Shown: positions 52,301-61,747, numbered from the stretch's first letter. The stretch is 64,000 bases of DNA from Rossellomorea vietnamensis NBRC 101237 (GCF_001591825.1 NZ_BCVQ01000006.1:1-64000); one strand, 5' to 3'. The notes: generated by a model not told the origin, from the letters alone. A program made the numbers and translations.

Positions 52301-53969
52301 CAGGATTCACCAGATTTCCTTCAGCTCCGATTGTTGTACCGACAGATGTGATGATCTGCTCCCGGATCGCATCGATCGGTGGATTTGTCACTTGGGCAAA
52401 CAATTGTTTGAAGTAGTTAAATAGAAGCTGAGGTTTCTTTGATAAAACGGCAAGCGGTGAATCGTAACCCATGGAACCGACCGGATCTTTTCCATCGGTC
52501 ACCATCGGCTTGATGATCTTATTCAGTTCCTCTGTCGTGTAACCGAAAGCCTGCTGCTGAAGGAGTACTTCCTCTGAATCCAATCGGGCCACTTCCCGGG
52601 TCGTTTCCGGAAGGTCCTCAAGTTCAAACTTATTATTATCGAGCCAGTGCCTGTACGGATGCTCGGACGCTACACGGAGCTTGATCTCTTCATCGGGGAT
52701 GATCCGCCCTTTTTCCAGATCGACAAGAAGCATCTTTCCAGGCTGGAGACGATCCTTGTACACGATGTCATCGGCAAAAATATCAAGGGCGCCGACTTCG
52801 GAACCGAGAACAATCATGCCTCCCTTGGTTACGTAATACCTTGCAGGTCTGAGTCCATTACGGTCAAGACACGCACCGATCTGCGTCCCATCTGTGAACA
52901 CGAGGGCTGCAGGTCCATCCCAAGGCTCCATTAAACAGCTGTGGTATTCGTAGAAATCTTTTTTCTTTGGATGGATGGTGTCATCATTCTCCCATGGTTC
53001 AGGAACCATCATCATGGCCGTATGTGCAAGGGATCTACCGGATAGGTGAAGGAATTCAAAGCAGTTATCGAACATGGAGGAATCACTGCCTGTCTCATCG
53101 ATAACGGGTAGGATTTTTTCCAGGTCTTCATCTTTGAAGGCACTTGAGCTGCACAGCTTTTCACGTGCACGCATCCAGTTCACGTTCCCTCGCAATGTAT
53201 TGAATTCTCCATTATGGATGGTATATCTGTTTGGATGAGACCGCTGCCAGCTTGGGAAAGTGTTTGTACTAAAGCGGGAATGTACAAGAGCTAAAGCTGA
53301 ACGGAACTCAGGGTGGTTGAGGTCAATATAAAAGGAATCGAGCTGTTCCGGGATGAGCATCCCTTTGTAGACGATGGTCGTGGAAGACAGACTGCAAAGA
53401 TAAACGTCCTCTTGCCCCTCGACGGTTGCCACTTCTTTTTCGATCCGCTTCCGTATCACATACAACTTACGTTCGAAATCCATCCGTGACTTCAAATCTT
53501 CCGATGCCCCGATGAACACTTGTCGGATGAACGGTTTCGACTTCGATGCCACTTTTCCAACAAAGGAATCATTGAGCGGAACAGGCCTCCAGCCAAGTGT
53601 CTTTTGACCCTCTTCCGCAATGATGCGTTCAAAGATTTCTTTACTTTTCTGGCGCTTGTCATAGTTTTCTGGAAGGAACACCATCCCGATTCCATATTCC
53701 CCTTTCCTCGGAAGGATGATGTCTTCTTTTTCACATTGCTTCTTAAAGAAATGATGAGGGATCTGGGTCAGGATACCTGCACCGTCCCCCGTACTTGTAT
53801 CAGCGGATTGTCCTCCGCGGTGCTCTAAATTACATAGGATATTGATGGCATTCTGTACGATGCTGTGACTCTTCGTCCCATCTATATTTGCAATCATTCC
53901 AATTCCACATGCTTCATGTTCTTGCGCAGGATCATACATGCCTTGCGCTACAGGAAGATTCGTTTTCAT
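49371..53969 (-). CDS. gltA: Glutamate synthase large subunit
   Basis: A 1532-residue protein, full length. A 20-residue propeptide precedes the catalytic Cys21 in HEACGIGM, which starts the Ntn-type glutaminase domain. The FMN domain has [18 protein letters not shown] near residue 1010, and the iron-sulfur loop [15 protein letters not shown] lies near residue 1085. A C-terminal GXGXG beta-helix domain closes the protein. It converts glutamine and 2-oxoglutarate to two glutamates. The LysR gene gltC, which is divergent from gltA in B. subtilis, is not found here. AGGAGGACATTGG precedes the ATG. Confidence 0.97.
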   Translation of the reverse strand: MKTNLPVAQGMYDPAQEHEACGIGMIANIDGTKSHSIVQNAINILCNLEHRGGQSADTSTGDGAGILTQIPHHFFKKQCEKEDIILPRKGEYGIGMVFLPENYDKRQKSKEIFERIIAEEGQKTLGWRPVPLNDSFVGKVASKSKPFIRQVFIGASEDLKSRMDFERKLYVIRKRIEKEVATVEGQEDVYLCSLSSTTIVYKGMLIPEQLDSFYIDLNHPEFRSALALVHSRFSTNTFPSWQRSHPNRYTIHNGEFNTLRGNVNWMRAREKLCSSSAFKDEDLEKILPVIDETGSDSSMFDNCFEFLHLSGRSLAHTAMMMVPEPWENDDTIHPKKKDFYEYHSCLMEPWDGPAALVFTDGTQIGACLDRNGLRPARYYVTKGGMIVLGSEVGALDIFADDIVYKDRLQPGKMLLVDLEKGRIIPDEEIKLRVASEHPYRHWLDNNKFELEDLPETTREVARLDSEEVLLQQQAFGYTTEELNKIIKPMVTDGKDPVGSMGYDSPLAVLSKKPQLLFNYFKQLFAQVTNPPIDAIREQIITSVGTTIGAEGNLVNPGPESCRHIHLKTPIITGEELEKLRHQKEKGFKAVTLSILFDVTEEEDQLERTLDALYEKADQAVADGATLLILSDRGVVREKAAIPSLLAVSGLHHHLIRQGTRTTVSILLESGEPREVHHFATLLGYGAEAINPYLAYETLRDLIEKGELQDTTYEKAVQRFVKAGTDGVIKVLSKMGISTIQSYRGAQIFEAVGIHQDVIDKYFTRTASRLGGIGMDIIEKEVLLRHRKAFNDRKDNQRTLESGDEFQYRKNGEDHAYNPSTIHTLQHACRTNNYELFKKYSTMLTDEKQNLQSLRGLLSFKETKPVPIEEVESVEEICRRFKTGAMSFGSISQEAHEALAIAMNKIGGRSNSGEGGEHPSRFIPDENGDSRRSSIKQVASGRFGVTSHYLVNADEIQIKVAQGAKPGEGGHLPGKKVYPWVAEVRGSTPGVELISPPPHHDIYSIEDLAELIYNLKNANPQARISVKLVSAVGVGTIAAGVAKGRADVVLISGYDGGTGAAPRTSLKHTGLPWEIGLAEAHQTLLLNRLRDRIVVETDGKMMTGRDVVVASLLGAEEYGFSTAPLVVLGCVMMRVCHMNTCPVGIATQDPELRKKYTGDPEHVANFMRFVAQETRELMAQLGFRTINEMIGRTDILEANEAIDHWKGKGIDLSALLYQPDVPEKVGRYATRKQDHELEKTLDFQELIPRCRNAIETGEPVEWTTAIRNIHRVTGTMLGSEITKRYGAEGLPEDTIRLTFKGSAGQSFGAYIPKGLTLRLVGDSNDFVGKGLSGGKIIVHPDPTATFIPERNTIIGNVSFYGASGGEAYIYGVAGERFCVRNSGAQVVVESVGDHGCEYMTGGKVVVLGLTGRNFAAGMSGGVAYVLDEDETFRSRCNQELVLVQPLFDPEEMQDVYDMIERYVHYTSSNNGKKILANWESYVSKFVRVIPKSYLKMRERISELENSGLEKFDAEMAAFEEGTKEEKKVLEPAN

Positions 53970-54427
53970 CCAATGTCCTCCTCTACTAAAGTTGTATATT
54001 TTTTGAATAAATAACCGATTGATTAAATTTTCTTAATTTTCGTTAGTATATCATGAAATTTAGAAAAAACGAAAAATTTTGTTAATGGTAAATATGTATA
54101 TTTTCCAAATATATGTGTAAATACCAGGAAGAACATTGATATATCAACAACGCCTTTAACTTAATATTCAGAATCTTTAAAGGCTTGATATAAACACAAA
54201 GAAATCGCTTACAATAATTCGTGTCCCTAAGCATATTCCCTCAAAATCCCCCATGAATTTTCATACAAAAACATTACTAAAAAAAATTTTCCTCAAACAA
54301 AAATATGTCATGAATTCGGGTCTATTGAAGGAGTGACGGACCTTTAAGTATGTAAAGAATATTTCTCATCATTCCTCTTCTGAAACTCCTTTTCTATTCC
54401 CCGCCCTTCTCCGATTCAAACAAAAAG
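53970..54427. other. Non-coding gap upstream of gltA
   Basis: About 460 AT-rich bases without a credible gene. On the minus strand TATACT at 54045-54050 is a candidate -10 for gltAB about 75 bases ahead of the ATG; no convincing -35 or TnrA box was found. A degenerate single arm of the palindromic element, GAGTGACGGACCTT, lies at 54331-54344. Nothing else is recognised. Confidence 0.5.
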
Positions 54428-54471
54428 AAAGAGGGACGGACCTTCGAACATTCGAAGGTCCGTCCCTCTTT
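54428..54471 (-). terminator. GAGGGACGGACCT palindrome acting as terminator, copy 6
   Basis: A 21-bp perfect stem (54428-54448 against 54451-54471) with a two-base loop contains the GAGGGACGGACCTTCGAA core and ends three bases before the SRPBCC stop codon. A and T runs at the stem ends make it a good terminator on both strands. Confidence 0.85.
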
Positions 54472-54473
54472 CT

Positions 54474-54929
54474 TCACGCTTCTTTCATCGTTTCACTTTC
54501 TACGAGGTTCATGAAATCTGTGACGACTTTGTTATTGTTTTTCTCCCCGCCAAGTTTCAGTAGTACTTTTCCAAGGAAGTTCAAGCCTTTGTTTTCACCT
54601 TGATAAATGAATTTCGTCTGATGTTCTTCGATTTTATAAAGGGTGAATGCGGCCTCGATTTCAAATGCCTTGGCCAGTGTGAAGCCGATTTTATTATGCT
54701 TCTTTTCTGGGGTATTTTCGTACTCCAAGTCCTCTACTATATACGTTTCAATTCTTTTCCCCTCTTTGTATTTCTGTTGGTAGGTCGAGCCCACCACTCC
54801 TTCTTTCTGTTCGATCACCTTGTTTTCAATCACGTTCGGCATAATCCGTTGAATATTCTCAAGCTCGAATAAATGCCAAATCGTTTCGATATTGACTGGT
54901 ATCGTCCGTTCTTCATGCCACCTAATCAT
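54474..54929 (-). CDS. SRPBCC (START-like) family protein
   Basis: A 151-residue cytoplasmic protein of the SRPBCC/polyketide cyclase-like fold: a helix-grip structure beginning with IRWHEERTIPVNIETIWHLF and ending in a long C-terminal helix (NKVVTDFMNLVESE). These proteins bind hydrophobic ligands in a central cavity; no specific ligand can be named. The ATG at 54929 follows GGAGGATGAATGGG; two upstream ATGs lie before or inside that site. It overlaps the end of the MerR gene by eight bases, so the regulator may control or be coupled to it. Confidence 0.78.
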   Translation of the reverse strand: MIRWHEERTIPVNIETIWHLFELENIQRIMPNVIENKVIEQKEGVVGSTYQQKYKEGKRIETYIVEDLEYENTPEKKHNKIGFTLAKAFEIEAAFTLYKIEEHQTKFIYQGENKGLNFLGKVLLKLGGEKNNNKVVTDFMNLVESETMKEA

Positions 54930-55278
54930 CCCATTCATCCTCCATTCCCATTTCAAAGAAATCGTCCATTTCCTGAATAACGGTTTGTATACGTTCTATT
55001 TCCGCTTCAAGACCGCGCTTTTTCGCCTGAATCAACTCCTCCAGGTTTTCAAAGGATTCATCATTCACGACAGCGAGCATCTCCTGAATGGTAAAGTTAA
55101 ATCTCCTCAAGTAAACCAGTAATCGCCCTACAAGATAAGATCCATTATCATAATAGCGATAGTTGTTCGCAGGGTCGATATACACTGGTTCAAGAAGTTT
55201 GATCTCTGCATAGTACCGCAATGTTTCCTTACTCAGTCCTGTCATCTTGGAAAACTCGCTTACCTTGTACACCCCCAT
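54922..55278 (-). CDS. MerR family transcriptional regulator
   Basis: A 118-residue regulator with the MerR winged helix at residues about 3-72: KVSEFSKMTGLSKETLRYYAEIKLLEP and NNYRYYDNGSY. A dimerising coiled coil follows (about 78-110), and there is no large effector domain. No metal-binding cysteines are present, so the signal is probably organic or another protein. It is the first gene of a two-gene operon with the SRPBCC protein. The start has GAGGTG very close to the ATG; a start one or two codons later is possible. Confidence 0.85.
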   Translation of the reverse strand: MGVYKVSEFSKMTGLSKETLRYYAEIKLLEPVYIDPANNYRYYDNGSYLVGRLLVYLRRFNFTIQEMLAVVNDESFENLEELIQAKKRGLEAEIERIQTVIQEMDDFFEMGMEDEWDD

Positions 55279-55344
55279 CACCTCGCCCTTACATCATAAA
55301 CCGTGTGGTGCACTACACGGTCAACCCTTCGATAAAAAAATCAT

Positions 55345-55385
55345 CAAAAAATAAAGACCTCACCCATCCTAATGGGCAAAGGTCT
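55345..55385 (-). terminator. Intrinsic terminator of mnmH
   Basis: AGACCT and AGGTCT outer arms with an inner CCCA/TGGG stem are followed on the minus strand by a T-rich tract. It touches the mnmH stop codon. Confidence 0.8.
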
Positions 55386-56425
55386 CAGTGATTGGAAACC
55401 AAGGGGCTTTTCTCAGGAAGGAGCTTCTTGATTTCTTGGTATGCCTCTTCGATTGAATTCACCTTAACCGTGGTCTTTCGATCCTCTGGATATTGATTCC
55501 ACATATGTAAGTACCTCGGATCGTAATAATAGTCGATGAGCAGTTCCAATATCCGTTCATAGTTTCCCTTCTGCAGCTCAGCCTCGATTTCATTGGCAAT
55601 CGGACTGTGAATCCTTCGCTTGATGGACCTGAATGCTTTCACAAACTCTTCATGATGTTCGTGAAGACGGTACTCGTCTAAAATATGCCTCACTCTTTCT
55701 CTCATGGGCATTTCGATGAAGATATGAAATGCCTCTTCTTTCTCCTTAATGAGAAAATCAGGAAGGAGAACCTTTCCAATCCGCTTACTTTCTGCTTCAA
55801 ATAAAAGAAAAGGAGAATCCTGTTTCTTCATCAGTTCCCGAAGGAGGAGGGAGTCAAATGTTTTCTGGTTGTTGGCAGTCAGTCCGATTTCCCCGAATAT
55901 GGACCCTCTATGGTTGGCTAGGCCTTCTATATCCAGAACCGGATATCCTTCTTCCTGAAGCTTCTTCAAAATCGCGGTCTTCCCGGTGCCTGTCCCACCA
56001 TTCAGTACAAAAGAAGCAGGCTTCAGGTCAATATCTTCAAGCCCCTTCAGCACCCAGTGGCGATAAGCCCTGACCCCTCCCAGAATCCGGGAAGTCCTGA
56101 TCCCCATCAGGTCAAGGAAAGTAGCAGCTGCTTTACTTCTCATACCCCCCCGCCAGCAAAACACGACGATTTCACCCTCAAGTTTCTTGAACTCATTAAT
56201 GAATCGGGGAAGCTTACCTGAAAAAATCTCCAGTCCCCGGTCCGTCGCCACTTCCTTACTCACCTGCTTATATAATGTGCCTACTTCCGCTCTTTCTTCA
56301 TCATTGAAAACGGGTATATTCAGGCTGCCCGGAATCGTCATTTCCCTATACTCAGAAGGAGATCGTACGTCCACAAATGTATACTTATCTAAATCGCATT
56401 GATCGATCGGTAGATCTTTGAACAT
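55385..56425 (-). CDS. mnmH: tRNA 2-selenouridine/geranyl-2-thiouridine synthase MnmH (SelU)
   Basis: A 346-residue protein (YbbB in Bacillus). The N-terminal rhodanese domain has DVRSPSEYREMTIPGSLNIP near residue 19 and the active Cys in VFCWRGGMRS near residue 89. The C-terminal part has a P-loop GGTGTGKTAI near residue 143 for ATP. The enzyme acts on wobble uridine 34 of Lys, Glu and Gln tRNAs, forming the geranylated and then selenated base. It stands alone between its terminator and an unrelated divergent gene. No selenophosphate synthetase gene is in the window. Confidence 0.93.
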   Translation of the reverse strand: MFKDLPIDQCDLDKYTFVDVRSPSEYREMTIPGSLNIPVFNDEERAEVGTLYKQVSKEVATDRGLEIFSGKLPRFINEFKKLEGEIVVFCWRGGMRSKAAATFLDLMGIRTSRILGGVRAYRHWVLKGLEDIDLKPASFVLNGGTGTGKTAILKKLQEEGYPVLDIEGLANHRGSIFGEIGLTANNQKTFDSLLLRELMKKQDSPFLLFEAESKRIGKVLLPDFLIKEKEEAFHIFIEMPMRERVRHILDEYRLHEHHEEFVKAFRSIKRRIHSPIANEIEAELQKGNYERILELLIDYYYDPRYLHMWNQYPEDRKTTVKVNSIEEAYQEIKKLLPEKSPLVSNH

Positions 56426-56662
56426 GTCATCCTCTCCCTTTTTACATTTCTCTTCTATTTTACACCATTTCCGTATTCATTCTTTCCCTTTTTATTCTTT
56501 TTAGAAGTATTCACTTAGTCCTTTCCTCCTGTTAGCCGGCTGAATATTCAGATTTTTCACCTCATTGGTACTATATACCAGAGTAATAGAACCCCTTATA
56601 ATGAAAAGAGAAATAATATTTCATGTTTTCATTAAAATTTATGAAGTATTATTTCAATAAAA

Positions 56663-56684
56663 TGAAAGCGGTTTCTCAAACCGC
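56663..56684 (+). promoter_or_regulatory. cre-like site and leader hairpin ahead of the YngK-like gene
   Basis: TGAAAGCGGTTTCT (56663-56676) fits the CcpA operator except at the last base. Its right half is part of a perfect hairpin GCGGTTT-CTC-AAACCGC (56668-56684) ten bases before the ribosome site. The sequence may be an operator, a leader hairpin or both. Confidence 0.5.
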
Positions 56685-56701
56685 AAGAGAGGAGTAGAGA
56701 A

Positions 56702-58252
56702 ATGAAAGCAGTAAAGTACATGATTATGGCCGTGATGTTGTTCTCACTGGCTCTTCCTTTTTCCACTGGGAAAGCGAAGGCCTCCGGTACGTCTGAACCG
56801 AAGCATGAGATGCGGGCTGCGTGGATTGCGACCGTGACGAATATTGACATGGCGCCTGGAATGGACAAGCAGGAATTTACGGATTGGGTTGTGAACACCC
56901 TGGACGAGTTGAAAGAATTGAACTTCAATACGGTGATTTATCAAGTCAAGCCGACTGCCGATGCCTTGTATCCTTCCGAACTCGCCCCATGGTCCCAGTA
57001 TATTACGGGTGATGAGCAGGGAACCGATCCAGGCTATGACCCACTTGCCATCATGCTAGACGAATCTCATAAACGCGGAATCGAAGTACACGCTTGGGTC
57101 AACCCTTACCGGATCACGATGCCGAATCAAACGATCGAGTCCCTCGCGGATAACAACGTGGCCAAGCTTCACCCGGAGTGGGTACTGAAATATGGAAAAC
57201 AATACTATCTCAATCCTGGAATTCCCGAAGTACAAGATTACTTGATTGATACAGTGAAAGAACTAGTAAGCAACTACGACATAGAAGCCGTTCACATGGA
57301 TGATTATTTCTATCCTTATAAAATTGCAGGAGAAAGCTTCCCAGATCAAGATACATACGAGAAATATGGCAGCACATTCGACAATATCGATGACTGGAGA
57401 CGCAACAACGTGGATGAACTGGTCGCTGATATCAACACTGAAATCAAAGGTATCAAAGATTATGTCCAATTCGGGATTTCCCCATTTGGCGTGTGGAGAA
57501 ATATCGCCGATGATCCGACTGGAAGCGAAACAGAAGCGGGACAAACGAATTTCGACGACCTGTATGCCGATACCCGCCAATGGATCAAGGATGGAAGCAT
57601 CGACTACATCACCCCGCAAATCTACTGGTCCAGGAAACTCGCAGTCGCCAACTACTCCGTCCTACTCGATTGGTGGAGCTGGGAAGTGAACGAGTATTCT
57701 TATGAACATCCGGTGAATCTGTACATCGGGATGGCCGATTATAAGGTCGGGGACAACTTTGACCAGGAATGGTTCAATCCTTATGAACTGCCGGAGCAAA
57801 TCATGGACAACCGGGCTAACGGTACGGCCCTTGGCCAAATGCATTTTTCCTTAAGACAAATTTTCGAGAACCCACTTGAATACGCTGATATTTTACGAAA
57901 TGAAGTGTATACGGAAAAAGCCTTGACCCCTGCCACTCCTTGGAACAATGATGACCTGCCGAAGAAACCGAATACGGTAAAAGCGGATAAGCAGGAAAAC
58001 GGTGTCACCTTGAGCATTGATGAAAAGAAACATTCTGACGCCAGGAAATATGTCATCTATCGCTTTGACGGCGTGAAAGAAGGAGACTACAAGAATCCTG
58101 CGAATATCGTGGACGTTGTGTACTCTCAAGAAGGCGTCACGACGTTTAAAGACACGTCTGCTGCAGAAGGTGGAATGTACACATATGCTGTTACCTCCGT
58201 ATCTCCGACAGGTGTGGAAAGCAAGGATGCGAAAACAGTGAGAGTACGATAA
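56702..58252 (+). CDS. yngK: Secreted GHL10-type glycosyl hydrolase-like protein (YngK family)
   Basis: A 516-residue secreted protein with a signal peptide of about 26 residues ending near GKAKAS. The GHL10 (DUF187) barrel begins with EMRAAWIATVTNIDM near residue 36 and includes VHAWVNPYR near residue 134, VHMDDYFYPY near residue 198 with acidic residues likely to be catalytic, and ITPQIYWSR near residue 305. A C-terminal fibronectin-III-like domain (about 420-515) follows. Related proteins cleave peptidoglycan-derived or other glycans, but the substrate is not proven. AGAGAGGAGTAGAGAA precedes the ATG, and the leader carries a cre-like site. Confidence 0.88.
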   Translation: MKAVKYMIMAVMLFSLALPFSTGKAKASGTSEPKHEMRAAWIATVTNIDMAPGMDKQEFTDWVVNTLDELKELNFNTVIYQVKPTADALYPSELAPWSQYITGDEQGTDPGYDPLAIMLDESHKRGIEVHAWVNPYRITMPNQTIESLADNNVAKLHPEWVLKYGKQYYLNPGIPEVQDYLIDTVKELVSNYDIEAVHMDDYFYPYKIAGESFPDQDTYEKYGSTFDNIDDWRRNNVDELVADINTEIKGIKDYVQFGISPFGVWRNIADDPTGSETEAGQTNFDDLYADTRQWIKDGSIDYITPQIYWSRKLAVANYSVLLDWWSWEVNEYSYEHPVNLYIGMADYKVGDNFDQEWFNPYELPEQIMDNRANGTALGQMHFSLRQIFENPLEYADILRNEVYTEKALTPATPWNNDDLPKKPNTVKADKQENGVTLSIDEKKHSDARKYVIYRFDGVKEGDYKNPANIVDVVYSQEGVTTFKDTSAAEGGMYTYAVTSVSPTGVESKDAKTVRVR

Positions 58253-58260
58253 TCATAGAA

Positions 58261-58293
58261 AGAAGCGTTTCCCCGTTGTGGAGAAACGCTTCT
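58261..58293. terminator. Intrinsic terminator, convergent genes
   Basis: AGAAGCGTTT and AAACGCTTCT arms with a CCCC/GG inner region lie between convergent yngK and the cysteine dioxygenase gene, with a T-rich end on the plus strand. Confidence 0.85.
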
Positions 58294-58295
58294 TC

Positions 58296-58847
58296 TTATT
58301 TTACCTGTATGTCCTTTATCTTTTCCCTCATATGATCCGGCCACCATGCCCCGCATTCATCGGATACCACACAGGCCGCACACTTCTCCAAATCGTATAC
58401 CATCATTCCTTGAATGGGCGGTGAATACAGGTGGAGAGTCACTAGATCCCCTGCACTCCCCTTCTTCATTTTGTGTACCCCTTTCTTCGGTGCGAAAAAG
58501 AAAGAACCTTCTCTATACTCCCGGTCAAATAACTCCTGAGGAAGCCTGTTATCCTTCACTTCAAACATCGTGTTGACGGAAGTCCCATCCATCACCTGGA
58601 TCCATCCTTTCGAGTCCCCGTGATCATGCGGGGCACATTCCATATCCGACCAATTCATGACGAGGAGCTCCACTGCTTCGTTTTGATAAAGGAGCTTTCG
58701 ATAATAAGGTTTCCCTTCCGGAGATTCCAGATAAGGCTGTAAATCCTCAAGACGTATATTCAGAGACTGCAAGACTTCTTTCAGTTCTTTCGTGGAAGGA
58801 TTTGATAGTTCATCCAATCGATTCTTTATCCGTTCCTTTAAGGTCAC
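58296..58847 (-). CDS. Cysteine dioxygenase family protein
   Basis: A 183-residue cupin of the CDO type I family (YubC-like). The iron ligands are His-x-His in APHDHGDSKGW near residue 74 and a third His in VTLHLYSPP near residue 139, with the Tyr and Ser expected for substrate binding. It oxidises cysteine to cysteine sulfinate with O2. It begins with GTG preceded by AGGGGGGATCCGCA. The start is 18 bases after the EamA exporter stop, so the two are one operon. Confidence 0.9.
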   Translation of the reverse strand: MTLKERIKNRLDELSNPSTKELKEVLQSLNIRLEDLQPYLESPEGKPYYRKLLYQNEAVELLVMNWSDMECAPHDHGDSKGWIQVMDGTSVNTMFEVKDNRLPQELFDREYREGSFFFAPKKGVHKMKKGSAGDLVTLHLYSPPIQGMMVYDLEKCAACVVSDECGAWWPDHMREKIKDIQVK

Positions 58848-58865
58848 TGCGGATCCCCCCTGATG

Positions 58866-59789
58866 TTATCGTTTCCTCCATAGAAACCGATGAAGGACAG
58901 AAATCTTCTGACCATTGACAATGACAACTCCTATAATAATTATGACTCCACCCAGGATGCTTATGAGAAAAATTTTCTCTTGCAGGAGAAGAATGGCTGC
59001 AATGAGAGTTGTGACAGGCTCCAAGTAAAGAAACATCGACACCTTTGACGCATCCAATACTTCCAACGCCTTCGCCCAGTACCAATAAGCGACCCCTGAG
59101 ACGAATACACCGAGGAAAATCAAGTGTGCCCACTCTACATTTGATAATTGGGAAATGCCTTCCCAGCCGCGGTTGCGAATGAGAAACGGGATGGTCAGAC
59201 TGAATCCCAGCAGGCTCATATAGAAGGTAATCACGAGAGATGGAAGCTCAATGCGAAGCCTTTTCAGAAGCACGGAGTATACCGCCCAGTTCAATGTACT
59301 GAGAATCATGAGGAAATACCCAATGTTGACAGTAAATCCGATCGATTGTCCGCTCCCAGCAGTCGTTACCATCAGCACACCCGTAATCGCGGTGATCATG
59401 CCCAGCGCTTTGGAGATGGTCATTTTTTCATGCAGGAACATCATGGAGAGGATCACGGTGAACACCGGGGAAAATGAGATCATCCATCCAGCCGACGATG
59501 CATCAATGTTCAGGAGTGCCGTCGCCTGGATGACTTGATGAATGAAGACTCCGAGAACCCCGAGGACGATCAAGTGAGGGACATACTTCAGAGGGATGGG
59601 GAGCCTGTATCCTTTTAGCAATAGAAGCATGAGGAGAAACAGAGCTCCGATCCCAAAGCGGAGGACGAGGAGGGTATAGGGATCAAGCGTACCCAGCACC
59701 GCTTTGGTGGATACGAAGGATATCCCCCAGAAACTGATGGACATCGTGGCATATAATGAAGCGGCAACCTTTGTTTTCATCGGGATCAT
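58866..59789 (-). CDS. EamA/DMT family transporter, linked to cysteine dioxygenase
   Basis: A 307-residue membrane protein with ten helices in two EamA repeats (ISFWGISFVSTKAVLG near residue 18; the second repeat starts near residue 155). It is only distantly similar to the DMT protein at 1556-2494. As the first gene of an operon with cysteine dioxygenase it may export cysteine, a sulfur metabolite or a related amino acid; this is inference from position. AAAGGATG lies a little far from the ATG at 59789; an ATG three codons on is possible. Confidence 0.85.
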   Translation of the reverse strand: MIPMKTKVAASLYATMSISFWGISFVSTKAVLGTLDPYTLLVLRFGIGALFLLMLLLLKGYRLPIPLKYVPHLIVLGVLGVFIHQVIQATALLNIDASSAGWMISFSPVFTVILSMMFLHEKMTISKALGMITAITGVLMVTTAGSGQSIGFTVNIGYFLMILSTLNWAVYSVLLKRLRIELPSLVITFYMSLLGFSLTIPFLIRNRGWEGISQLSNVEWAHLIFLGVFVSGVAYWYWAKALEVLDASKVSMFLYLEPVTTLIAAILLLQEKIFLISILGGVIIIIGVVIVNGQKISVLHRFLWRKR

Positions 59790-59928
59790 GGACGGTGCAT
59801 CCTTTCTTAGCTCGTGTTCTTTTTATCAAGGTATGCTCGTCCATGGGAAAAATGTGCAGGGGATTGATTGGTTATGAAAATAAAACCGGGGAGCCGTTCC
59901 GTCACGTCTCATGACTTCTCATAAGCTG

Positions 59929-60042
59929 TTGATAATAAAAGCCTTAAAGTCGATAATATATTCGAAAAGTCGATAATAAAAAGCCCGAACTCGATAATAT
60001 ATCCAGAAAGTCGATAATAAAATGTCCAAACTCGATAATAAA
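59929..60042. repeat. TCGATAATAAA array with 20-21-bp period
   Basis: Six copies of (T/G/C)TCGATAATA(A/T)A lie with their GATAAT cores at about 59931, 59951, 59971, 59992, 60012 and 60033; the first copy reads TTGATAATAAAA. The spacing is 20, 20, 21, 20 and 21 bases. Spacer sequence varies but stays AT-rich with CC or AA. The array fills the gap between the EamA gene and the GH4 terminator. Confidence 0.8.
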
Positions 60043-60067
60043 TCCTTTTCTTCACTCTCCTCTCCAC

Positions 60068-60105
60068 AAAAAAACGACCCAAATCACGATTCGGGTCGTT
60101 TTTTT
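60068..60105. terminator. Intrinsic terminator of the beta-glucoside operon
   Basis: AAAAAAACGACCC and GGGTCGTTTTTTT form a 13-bp perfect stem, four bases after the licH stop; it can work in either direction. Confidence 0.92.
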
Positions 60106-60109
60106 ATCT

Positions 60110-61441
60110 TTAATTTTGGATCATCCGCTCACTAAACTGAGGCAAATACTCTTTATGAACCTCAAGCATTTCATCCAGCAGTTGTTTCGCTTTCACATCA
60201 CTCGTCACCAACGGATTGATGGTCATGGCAAGCAATGCTTTTTCGTAGGAACCGGTTACGGATGCTTCTGCAGCCACCTGTTCAAATGACTTGATTTGCT
60301 GCACCAGCCCATTCACAGAAACGGGCAGTTCCCCGACAGCAATCGGTCGAGGTCCCGCTTTCGTCACGACGCAGTTCACTTCCACGGCAGACTCCCTTGG
60401 CAAATCACTGATTGCTCCATCATTGCGTACATTCAAAGTCTGGATATCCCCGCGATCGTTATAGATGGACGATATGAGATTGCATGCTGCATCACTGTAA
60501 TAGGCTCCTCCCCGCTCTTCAAGCTGCGGAGGCTTAGCCGCTAAGCCTTCATCCTTATATAAATGAAACAGCTCATCCTCCAACTGCTGGACGACCTCTG
60601 CACGAGTCGTACCCGTCTTGAATTCCTCAAGCTGCTTTTCTAAAATATCACCCGTTTTGTAGTAATAGCGGTGATATGGACAAGGGACAACTCCCAGACT
60701 ATTGATGAATTCAGGCTCCCATGGCAGGGGGGCAATATTCCTCATGCTTACCTGCTTCTCAGGATCGCTCATGATGTCGAGTACTTCCCCCAATACAGAT
60801 TCTCCGTCCACCTGAACGTCCAGTCCATAAACCATATGATTGAGTCCGGCAAATTCGATATGCACGCGTTCCACGTCGACGCCGAGGAGTTTTGCAAGTG
60901 TCATTCTTGTATTGATGGGAAGATTGCAAACACCCACGACCTTCGGATGCGAACCGTAGCGCAACAGCGCCTCCGTTACCATACCTGCCGGGTTCGTAAA
61001 ATTGATCAGCCATGCATCAGGACACAGTTCCTGCATTTCTTCCGAGATGTCCAAAAGCACTGGTATCGTCCTCATACCCTTGAAGAGTCCGCCGGCTCCA
61101 TTCGTTTCCTGCCCGATCATCCCATACTTGATCGGCAGCCGCTCGTCCTGAATCCGGGATTTCAGCTGTCCTACCCTCATCTGGGTCGTGACAAAGTCAG
61201 CTCCATTCAATGCCTCTCGCCGGTCCAGAGTAAGATGGATTTCCATCGGGATTCCTGCCTTTTCCACCATTCTCTTCGCTAAATTCCCAACGACATTCAA
61301 TTTCTCTCTTCCCTTTTCAATATCTACTAGCCACAGCTCACTCACTGGAAGTTCATCGTAACGCTTGATCAATCCTTCTACAAACTCGGGAGTATAGCTC
61401 GAGCCCCCACCGATCGTAACGACCTTGATTCCTTTTTTCAT
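60110..61441 (-). CDS. licH: 6-phospho-beta-glucosidase, GH4
   Basis: A 443-residue family 4 glycosidase, the length of B. subtilis LicH. The NAD-binding motif VTIGGGSSYTPEFVEG lies near residue 7, FTNPAGMVTEALL near residue 148, the Mn2+-ligand Cys in VVGVCNLP near residue 171 and His in GLNHMVYG near residue 203. It hydrolyses phosphorylated beta-glucosides (such as cellobiose-6-phosphate) by an NAD+/Mn2+-dependent redox mechanism. It is the last gene of the PTS operon. Confidence 0.93.
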   Translation of the reverse strand: MKKGIKVVTIGGGSSYTPEFVEGLIKRYDELPVSELWLVDIEKGREKLNVVGNLAKRMVEKAGIPMEIHLTLDRREALNGADFVTTQMRVGQLKSRIQDERLPIKYGMIGQETNGAGGLFKGMRTIPVLLDISEEMQELCPDAWLINFTNPAGMVTEALLRYGSHPKVVGVCNLPINTRMTLAKLLGVDVERVHIEFAGLNHMVYGLDVQVDGESVLGEVLDIMSDPEKQVSMRNIAPLPWEPEFINSLGVVPCPYHRYYYKTGDILEKQLEEFKTGTTRAEVVQQLEDELFHLYKDEGLAAKPPQLEERGGAYYSDAACNLISSIYNDRGDIQTLNVRNDGAISDLPRESAVEVNCVVTKAGPRPIAVGELPVSVNGLVQQIKSFEQVAAEASVTGSYEKALLAMTINPLVTSDVKAKQLLDEMLEVHKEYLPQFSERMIQN

Positions 61442-61456
61442 TCCGATATCCCCCAG

Positions 61457-61747
61457 TTACCTGGCCACAAAAGCCAAAATAAAACTTATGACGAAACTGA
61501 CCACGACTGCCAGTAGCATCCGCTTCTTTTTAACGGAAGCGTCTTCGACCGGCCCTTCAATTTTCAATAAAATGTATGAAAGCCCGACGGAAGCTGAAAT
61601 GCCCGTAGCCAAAAACATACTCCATTCCTTTGCCAGTCCCGTGCTCATTAATGGTTTTGAAAGAAGTAAAAGTCCAATAGATACAGAGATTAATAATACG
61701 AATACACTTTTAAATCCGATTCTCTTTGGCACCACGGTTTCTGTCAT
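61457..61747 (-). CDS. Small two- or three-helix membrane protein in the PTS operon
   Basis: A 96-residue protein with hydrophobic segments at about residues 14-30, 42-60 and 76-95, and a basic KKKR stretch before the last. The ATG at 61747 follows AAGGAGTGGTAGAA. It lies 16 bases ahead of licH and downstream of the two ~123-bp elements. I do not recognise the family. Its place in a sugar operon suggests an accessory membrane role, but nothing in the sequence shows what. Confidence 0.65.
   Translation of the reverse strand: MTETVVPKRIGFKSVFVLLISVSIGLLLLSKPLMSTGLAKEWSMFLATGISASVGLSYILLKIEGPVEDASVKKKRMLLAVVVSFVISFILAFVAR

Noticed and set aside
59929-60042. CRISPR array
   Set aside because: The repeated word is only about 11 bases and the whole unit 20-21 bases, much shorter than CRISPR repeat plus spacer, and there are no cas genes.
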